Assembly: GCA_963737075.1 (NCBI GenBank)
Contig: CAVTRI010000002.1
Coordinates: 2,790,001-2,854,000, forward strand
Direction: 5' to 3'
Source: CAVTRI01 sp963737075
Lineage (GTDB): Bacteria > Actinomycetota > Acidimicrobiia > Acidimicrobiales > Palsa-688
Length of the DNA stretch: 64,000 bases
Every line of letters begins with the position of its first letter. Within the stretch, counting starts at the first letter, position 1. Position numbers and translations under genes: made by a program. Under the pieces are notes generated by a model, which was given only the letters and a program-made list of their open reading frames with translations, ran no database searches and was not told where the DNA came from. Shown in pieces: positions 58,053 through 64,000 of this stretch.

Positions 58053-58966
58053 GCCAGACGTCGACACCGGGCGGACTGGATGTCTTCGAGGGCCAGCGCC
58101 CGCGCCTGACCGGCCTGGCGTACCGGATCACGGGGTCGCTCGCCGATGCAGAGGACGTGGTGCAGGAGGCGTGGATACGTTGGGCCGCCCAAGAGGCCGG
58201 CAGTGTTGACAACCCGGCCGGCTGGCTGACAACTGTGACCTCCCGCCTCGCCCTCGACCGCCTGCGGGCGCAGCGCCGGCGGAGGGAGGTGTACGTCGGT
58301 CCGTGGCTCCCCGACGCGGTCCCCACTGCTCGCAGCGTCGAGGAAACAGCTGAGCTCGCGGAGTCGCTGACCCTCGGGTTCCTCGTGCTGCTCGACTCGC
58401 TCGGCCCGTCCGAGCGGGTCGCCTTCCTGCTCGGGGATGTGTTTGGAGAGCCCTACTCGGTGATCGCCGAGGCTCTTGGAAAAAGCGAACCGGCGTGCAG
58501 GCAGCTCGTCTCACGCGCCCGGCGGAAGGTGCACTCGGCCCGCCGCGACGGCGCGGCTCCCGGCCCGTCCCCGGCTTCCGCCGAGCTGCTCATGCAGCTG
58601 ATGGATTCCGTGCTCGCCGGCGACGAAGAGAGGGCCATGAGCCTCCTCGACCCCGACGTCGTGCTGCTCTCGGACGCGGGCCCTGCCCGGCGCGCGGCGA
58701 GGCACCCTGTCGTCGGTGCCAAGCGGGTGCAGCAGCTCCTGAAAGGCGGCTGGAGGCTGTTCGGATTCAAGGCGCCCCCGAGCCGGAACGAGTTGCCGCC
58801 GGCACGCTTTCTCGATATCAATTCCAGCCCTTCGCTCGTGCTGGACTGGCCGCAGGGGGCGATCGTGGTCACCGCTGAGGCCATGGACAATCGGATCACC
58901 TCCATCTGGGTCCGGCTCAACCCCGACAAGACTGCAGCGCTCAACGACCCGCCGCCCATCGTCTGA
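58049..58966 (+). CDS. sigJ: ECF41/SigJ-family sigma factor
   Basis: Sigma factor of 305 residues. Region 2 has LAYRITGSLADAEDVVQEAWIRW. Region 4 has LGPSERVAFLLGDVFGEPYSVIAEALGKSEPACRQLVSRARR. A SnoaL-like C-terminal domain follows from about residue 190, as in the ECF41 group, where it acts as an internal regulator. The family motif in the linker, usually SDGGG, is SDAGPAR here, so the autoregulatory contact may differ, while the C-terminal NPDK motif is kept. GTG 58049 overlaps the upstream stop. It presumably recognises the promoter at 56791. Confidence 0.88.
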   Translation: MSQTSTPGGLDVFEGQRPRLTGLAYRITGSLADAEDVVQEAWIRWAAQEAGSVDNPAGWLTTVTSRLALDRLRAQRRRREVYVGPWLPDAVPTARSVEETAELAESLTLGFLVLLDSLGPSERVAFLLGDVFGEPYSVIAEALGKSEPACRQLVSRARRKVHSARRDGAAPGPSPASAELLMQLMDSVLAGDEERAMSLLDPDVVLLSDAGPARRAARHPVVGAKRVQQLLKGGWRLFGFKAPPSRNELPPARFLDINSSPSLVLDWPQGAIVVTAEAMDNRITSIWVRLNPDKTAALNDPPPIV

Positions 58967-59006
58967 AGACCGACTCCAACAATGGGCCGGGTGGCAGGCT
59001 GGTTTG

Positions 59007-59810
59007 GTGAGCATGTCTCCCGACGGTCCGCCAGTGGTGGGGCAGAGGCGTCCGCCTCCGCCGTTTCGTCGTGTCAAGGTGGCGCGCACCCAGCGGTTGA
59101 GCCCCAGATTGTGCCGGGTCACGCTTTTCGGCCCCGAACTGGACGGATTCCGCGTGGAACAACCAGCGGCGAGCGTGCGCGTGTTGCTGCCACCGGCCGA
59201 CGGGAGCGGCTTGGTCATACCCGACTGGACTGGCAACCAGTTCCAGCTCCCCGACGGCAGCCGTCCGGTCCTCCGGACGCTGACGCCTCGTCGAGTCCGG
59301 GAGGGGATGCGGGAGCTGGACGTGGACGTGGTGATCCATGACGGTGGGGCGGCGTCGGAGTGGGCGCAGGGGGCGCGTCCCGGGGATGACGCCGCGGTGT
59401 CCGGCCCCGCACGCGGTTACAGCATCGATCCCGACAGTCCCCGTTTTTTCCTGGCTGGAGATGAGACAGCCATCCCCGCCATCAGCCAGCTCGCCGAATC
59501 CCTGCCGGCGGCGAAGCCAATCCTCGCCGTCATCGAGATCGCGTCCCCCGCAGCCAAGATCGAGCTGCCACCTCGAATCGACGCGGTCAACTGGCTCGAA
59601 CTGCCGGCGGGCGCACCGCCCGGAGCGTCGCTGGTCGCTGCGGTCCGCGACGCCGAGCTCGCGCCCGAAACGCGGCTCTGGATCGCAGGCGAGGCCGCCT
59701 CGGTCCAGCGCATCCGTCGTCATCTCTTCGAAGAACGCGGGTTCCCGCGCCCACACGCGGCGGTACGCGGCTACTGGAAGCACGGCCGCACTGGCGGCGA
59801 CAGCGAGTAA
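59007..59810 (+). CDS. Siderophore-interacting protein (ViuB/SIP-like)
   Basis: Flavin-dependent ferric-siderophore reductase-like protein of about 267 residues. The FAD site is RPVLRTLTPRRVREG, followed by LDVDVVIHDGGAASEWAQGARPGD. The NAD(P)H-binding half has RFFLAGDETAIPAISQLAESL, and the C-terminal motif is RGYWKHGRTG, diagnostic for the SIP family. GTG 59007 or ATG 59013 may be the start. It follows the sigma factor by 40 bp, but no uptake genes are nearby. Confidence 0.88.
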   Translation: MSMSPDGPPVVGQRRPPPPFRRVKVARTQRLSPRLCRVTLFGPELDGFRVEQPAASVRVLLPPADGSGLVIPDWTGNQFQLPDGSRPVLRTLTPRRVREGMRELDVDVVIHDGGAASEWAQGARPGDDAAVSGPARGYSIDPDSPRFFLAGDETAIPAISQLAESLPAAKPILAVIEIASPAAKIELPPRIDAVNWLELPAGAPPGASLVAAVRDAELAPETRLWIAGEAASVQRIRRHLFEERGFPRPHAAVRGYWKHGRTGGDSE

Positions 59811-59859
59811 CCGCGTAGCCAAAGGGGTTGCTCCCGCCGACGGGAGCGAAGATGGGGGT

Positions 59860-60903
59860 ATGTGCAGCGACGACACGCCAGCCCACCACGATCGCGGCGA
59901 TGGTGTCTTCCACGAGGTCGAGCCGTCGGTGGTGTTCGACCTCGAACCGGTCGATTCCGTGACCGTCACGACGCTCATGGACAACGTCACCGACGTGTTC
60001 ATGCCCGATCAGGGACCTGCCCATCGACCACGCCTTGGGACGAGCAGTCGTCGCCCCGCGGCCACGATGGAGGGGGGCCAAGCACCCGATGCGCTGGTGG
60101 CCGAGCACGGCTTCTCGGTGCTGGTCACGTTCACCAAGGGCCCCCGTCAGCACCGGATCTTGTTCGACGCCGGCACCAGTCCCGACGGTGTCAGCGACAA
60201 CATGCGCCGTCTCGACATCGACCCTGCGACCATCGAGGTGATCATCTGCAGCCACGGGCACTTTGATCACACCACCGGCCTCGACGGGCTCATCAGACGG
60301 TTGGGAAGGGTCAACCTTCCTGTCCTCATCCATCCTCACTTTTGGCGTCGGCGCCGGGTGACGATCCCGGGCCGAGATCCCATGGAGATCCCGGCCACCA
60401 GCCGACGGGCCCTGGTCGACGCCGGCTTCGACGTCGTGGAAGAAGGACACCCCAGCTTCCTCTTCGAGCGGTCCGTGCTGGTGACGGGAGAGGTGCCGCG
60501 AACGACCGGCTACGAGCCAGGCTTTCCTGTCCAGCAGGCCTGGCTCGACGGACGGTGGCAGCCCGACCCCCTAGTGCTGGACGATCAGGCTCTGATCGTC
60601 GACGTCAAGGACAAGGGACTGGTCGTCATCACCGGCTGCGGGCATGCCGGCGTCGTCAATATCTGCCGATATGCCCGCCGCCTCACCGAGGACCGCCCGA
60701 TCTACACGGTGATGGGCGGGTTCCATCTCAACGGCCCGCTCTTCGAGCCGCTCATCCCCCGGGTCCTCGACGATCTGGCCGCCCTCGATCCCAGCGTGGT
60801 CGTCCCCGCCCACTGCACCGGCTGGCGGGCCCAGCACGCCATGGGCGCCCGCTTCGGAGTGGCCTTCGTTCCCAACGCTGTCGGTACCCGCTTCGAGCTT
60901 TAG
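59860..60903 (+). CDS. Metallo-beta-lactamase-fold hydrolase
   Basis: Protein of 347 residues. The metal site is IICSHGHFDHTTGLDGL (HxHxDH), with later GCGHAGVVNICRYARRL and GGFHLNGPLF carrying further ligands. HILFDAGTSPDG-like sequence precedes it. The layout is that of the dihydropterin-ribofuranosylaminobenzene phosphate synthase-like branch of MBL proteins. ATG 59860 is chosen; the frame is open far upstream but overlaps the SIP gene. The substrate is unknown. It lies 50 bp after the SIP gene. Confidence 0.85.
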   Translation: MCSDDTPAHHDRGDGVFHEVEPSVVFDLEPVDSVTVTTLMDNVTDVFMPDQGPAHRPRLGTSSRRPAATMEGGQAPDALVAEHGFSVLVTFTKGPRQHRILFDAGTSPDGVSDNMRRLDIDPATIEVIICSHGHFDHTTGLDGLIRRLGRVNLPVLIHPHFWRRRRVTIPGRDPMEIPATSRRALVDAGFDVVEEGHPSFLFERSVLVTGEVPRTTGYEPGFPVQQAWLDGRWQPDPLVLDDQALIVDVKDKGLVVITGCGHAGVVNICRYARRLTEDRPIYTVMGGFHLNGPLFEPLIPRVLDDLAALDPSVVVPAHCTGWRAQHAMGARFGVAFVPNAVGTRFEL

Positions 60904-60947
60904 GCCACCCGGTACAGCACGAGCGGACGCTTGACTGTTTCTTCAGG

Positions 60948-61166
60948 TCAGAGCCACCGACGTCCCGTCGATGCGTAGAACTTGGCCTGGGCCGCCCGGC
61001 TGCATTCAGTGGCCCGGTGGACCTCTGGGTCGCTCACGCCGAGTCGGCTCATGCGACGAGTGAGCGTCGACCGCAGATATGCCGCCACAGGGGCGAGGTT
61101 GCGGCGTCGCGGGCGGCTGGAGAGCCCGGCATTGACGCTCGTGTCGACGTATGCGGTGGTGGTCAT
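60948..61166 (-). CDS. Small basic protein, unknown
   Basis: Frame of 72 residues with ATG 61166 preceded by GGGGGG, a possible ribosome-binding site. It is basic and contains LAPVAAYLRSTLTRRMSRLGVSDPEVH and RAAQAKFYASTGRRWL. It has no signal or membrane helix. I do not recognise it. It is divergent from the regulator that follows and may be under its control, but could also be spurious. Confidence 0.5.
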   Translation of the reverse strand: MTTTAYVDTSVNAGLSSRPRRRNLAPVAAYLRSTLTRRMSRLGVSDPEVHRATECSRAAQAKFYASTGRRWL

Positions 61167-61349
61167 CGTAACCCCCCGATCGTTGTCACCTGGCTGCTGA
61201 TAGAGAGGGTGACGGGTCAGCCTTGCGGGCCGGTTGCGCGTCGCTTGCGGCTCGTCTTGCAAGCCGCCGAGACCGGGCAGAGGACGAAAGGACGAAGTTC
61301 GGTACCCGGAACGGTGGGAGGAGACGTTCGGGGTTACCGTCAGGGAGTT

Positions 61350-64000
61350 GTGGAGGTACGGCTTCTGGGCGGCCTGGCGGTGCTCGACGACGGAGGTCTC
61401 GACGTCACCCCGAGCGCCCCCCAGGAGCGTCTGGTGGTCCAGCTCCTCGCGCTGCGGGCGGGTCGGCTGGTAGGCACCGGCGAACTGGTCGACGCGCTGT
61501 GGGGCGACGCCCCACCGGCGACGGCCGTGGAGTCGTTGCAGAGCTTGGTCGCCAGGCTGCGCCGTCGGCTCGGTGCGGCCAGCATTGCGAGCGAGCGAGG
61601 CGGCTACCGATGGGTCGCCGATCCTTTGGGGGGTGGACGCCGTCCGCTTCGAGCACCTCGTCGCCCGGGCCCGAGCCCTCACCGAAGAGAAGGGTCCGGC
61701 GGCGGCGTCTGTGCTGGATGAGGCGCTGGCTCTGTGGTCAGGTCCTCCATGCGGTGACGATGACGGGGCCGCCGGGCTGCGGGCGGCCGCGATCAGGCTG
61801 ATTGAATTGGCGGAGGGGGCCCGGGAGGACCGGAAACGGGCAAGGATCGACAACGGCGACGCCCCCGGGGCGGTCGCCGTCCTCGAGGCACTGGTGGTGA
61901 CCGAGCCGTTGCGGGAGCGCCGTTGGCAGCTGCTCATGGAGGCGTTGTACCGCTGTGGTCGGCAGGCTGACGCGTTGCGTGCCTACCAGCGGTGCCGGGT
62001 GCTGCTGAGCGAGGTCGGGCTCGAGCCCGGCCCGGAACTGCGGCGGCTAGAAACGAACATCATCGGCCACGACCCGGTGCTCGAATCGGCCGTGGCCGCG
62101 CCGGCCCCATTGGTGTCCGGCCCGGACCCGTTGGCCGGCCGGCTTCCGGAGCCGCTGACCACACTTGTCGGCCGTGACGACGAGGTGGCCGAGCTCATCG
62201 GCCTGCTGGGACAGCGCCGCGTCGTGACCCTCACCGGCGTCGGCGGGGTCGGGAAGACCCGGCTTGCGATCGCTGCCGCCCGGTCGGCGGCCGCCAGCTT
62301 TCCCGAAGGGTGGCGTGGATCGAGTTGGCCGGGGTTTCCAGCGCCGGCGACGTCGAGTGGGCGGTCGCCGACCGGCTGGGTGTGGCCGCGCCCCGGGAAG
62401 GTCCCCTTTCCCCGGCGCTGTGCGCGGCGCTCGGCGGGCAGAGGCTGTTGTTGGTGCTGGACAACTGTGAGCATGCGCTCGCCGGCGTCATCTCCCTGGT
62501 GTCCGCCGTCACCGCCGGCTGCCCGGGCGTGGTCGTCTTGGCTAGCAGCCGCCAGCGATTGGGCGTGGAGGGGGAGCGGGTTTACGTCGTAGCACCTCTG
62601 CGAGCCGACACCTCGGACGCGCCCGCGGTCGACTGCTCGCCGAGCGTCTCGACGACGGTGAAGTTCGGGCGGACGAGCGGGAGGTACTGGCTGACATCGC
62701 CCGCCGCTTGGACGGGCTGCCCCTGGCGTTGGAACTGGCTGCCGCCCGGTGCCGCAGCCTGGGAGTTTCGAAGGTGGCCGGCCGTTTGGGGCGGGCCTCC
62801 GGGCTGCTCGCTGATCCGGCGCGGCTCCTCCCGCGGCATCGCACGCTGGACGCCGCCCTCGAGTGGTCGTTCGAGCTGCTCGACGACGCCGAACGGGTGG
62901 TGCTGGCCCGGCTCAGCACCTTTGCCGCCCCATTCAGCCTGGCCGGAGCCGAAGCGGTCGCCGTCGACGGCGACAACGCCGCTGAAACCGTCAGCTCCCT
63001 GGTCGACAAGTCGCTCATCGTTCACACGGACGGCACTTTCCGCCTACTCGAGACCACCCGCCAGTTCGCAGCCGCCCGCCTCGAAGCCATCGGGGGACGG
63101 CGCAGTGCCGAGACGGCCCACGGACCGTACGTCGCCGACCGGGCCCGAACGATCCACACGGGCCTGTCGGGCCCGGACGAAGCCCGATGGGTGCAGGTTC
63201 TCGACCGACTGTGGCCGGACGTACGGGCCGCCGTCCGAGCCGGGTTCGACCGCGCCGATGCCGACACGGTGACGACCATCATCGTCTATCTCGCCTACGA
63301 GATCTTCTACCGCCGCCCCGAGGCATTTGATTGGGTGACCGAGGCCGTCGACCGGTGGGGCGACACCGACAGCCCCCACCGCCATGAACTGCTTGCCGCC
63401 GGCGGCTACATCGCGTTCGCCCGCCAACAGGTCACCCGGGCCGTCGAGCTCGCCGAGCTCGCCCTGCAGGTGGACCCCGCCCCGGGCCAGGCCATCGACT
63501 GCCTGCCCGAGATCGTCGCCCTCGGCGCCTGGTTCTTCACGGGAGACTTCGAGCGCGGCCAGCCGATCATCGAACGGCTCGTCGCCGGGGCCGACCTGCG
63601 AGCCGCCGCCACCACCGCCGCCGTTGCATCTCTCAACCAGTCGATCCTGGGCGACAAGGAGGCGGCCGTGGCGCTCGCCGCCACCGCTGAGGAGCTGGCC
63701 AAGGCGACCGGCAACCCGTCGACGATCGCCTACGCCTTGATGTGCGGCGCCAACGCTCTTGCGCGCACGGATCGGGTGGCGGCCGAGACGCTGCGCCACC
63801 GATCGCTGGCCGCCGCGGCGTCCGTCCGCAACCAGTGGATCCTCGGGATGCTTGGCACTCTCCAGGCGGTCGCCGGCGATACCGAGTCCCTGCGCGCCTG
63901 CGTGGATGCCGCCGTCGTCCTCCAGCAGGCCGGATGGACCACCCACGCCTGGCACACGGCGTGGTCTCTGCCGGGGCTCCTCTACACCCTTGGACGACCG
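61350..64000 (+). pseudogene. SARP/AfsR-like regulator with BTAD and NB-ARC-like domains, frameshifted
   Basis: A large regulator is present in pieces. From GTG 61350: VEVRLLGGLAVLDDGG and LVGTGELVDALWGD (winged-helix SARP domain), then BTAD blocks (VLDEALALWSGPP, LYRCGRQADALRAYQRCR). A P-loop (VTLTGVGGVGKTRLAIAAAR), LLLVLDNCEH and LDGLPLALELAAARC follow, and then TPR-like sequence to the window end. Three single-base changes break the frame: an extra G in the G-run at 61628-61633, a missing G near 62308 and a missing C near 62630. Conserved residues are otherwise intact, so recent mutation or sequence error is likely. The gene continues past 64000. Confidence 0.8.

Overview
The window is high-GC DNA with frequent GTG starts and stop/start overlaps of the ATGA and GTGA type. 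It is most likely chromosome of an actinobacterium. The decaprenylphosphoryl-arabinose genes (ubiA, dprE1, dprE2), LGFP-repeat proteins, a PknB-type kinase, an ECF41/SigJ-type sigma factor and a luciferase-like/SCP2 fusion all fit Actinomycetota. An Acidimicrobiia-like lineage is my guess only; nothing here fixes the taxon.

Layout. (1) 1-5.9 kb is a scarred edge: a dead glycosyltransferase-2 fragment, a ribonuclease PH pseudogene, an apparently intact GT4 glycosyltransferase, an rdgB/HAM1 pseudogene, and two head-to-head IS5-type elements, each with a YTAR-type 4-bp target duplication. One of them rewrote the C-terminus of the next gene. (2) 5.8-38 kb is a surface-polysaccharide and cell-envelope locus. 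It holds GT2, GT4 and membrane GT-C enzymes, many SAM methyltransferases, a Wzm/Wzt ABC exporter whose Wzt has a C-terminal cargo-recognition-type domain, a flippase-like membrane protein, two lipoproteins, two LGFP-repeat exported proteins and a CHAP protein with three large repeats. Minus-strand genes from 28.7 down to 16.6 kb form one long, mostly translationally coupled operon. (3) 38-43.4 kb holds gmd, then an apparent ubiA-dprE1-dprE2-HAD phosphatase operon and an RmlC-like epimerase. (4) 43.4-47.9 kb is a small accessory island bracketed by two tRNA-Leu(TAG) copies, with an IS256-type element, a dead enoyl-CoA hydratase copy, a VapBC module and a tRNA fragment fused to a truncated gene. 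(5) 47.9-64 kb is mostly metabolic and regulatory: enoyl-CoA hydratase, Uma2 nuclease, ATPase, hydroxyacid dehydrogenase, thioesterase, flavin oxidoreductase-SCP2, kinase, SDR, FAD oxidoreductase with sigJ, a siderophore-interacting protein, an MBL hydrolase and a frameshifted SARP/AfsR-like regulator running off the edge.

Most interesting candidate system: at 13.5-18.4 kb, homologues of methylamine-utilisation maturation proteins (MauD-like thioredoxin with CSSC, MauE-like membrane protein with CGCFG) sit with a Tat-exported, very cysteine-rich protein. Its N-terminal domain resembles the methylamine dehydrogenase light chain MauA but lacks the second quinone-forming tryptophan, and it is fused to six LGFP wall-binding-type repeats. 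No methylamine dehydrogenase heavy chain or MauG is in the window. I infer that the Mau disulfide machinery has been redeployed to fold a cell-surface protein within a polysaccharide locus.

A second theme is modular duplication: the cassette methyltransferase-GT4-GT4 occurs on both sides of wzm/wzt, with one methyltransferase copy apparently degenerate in its SAM motif.
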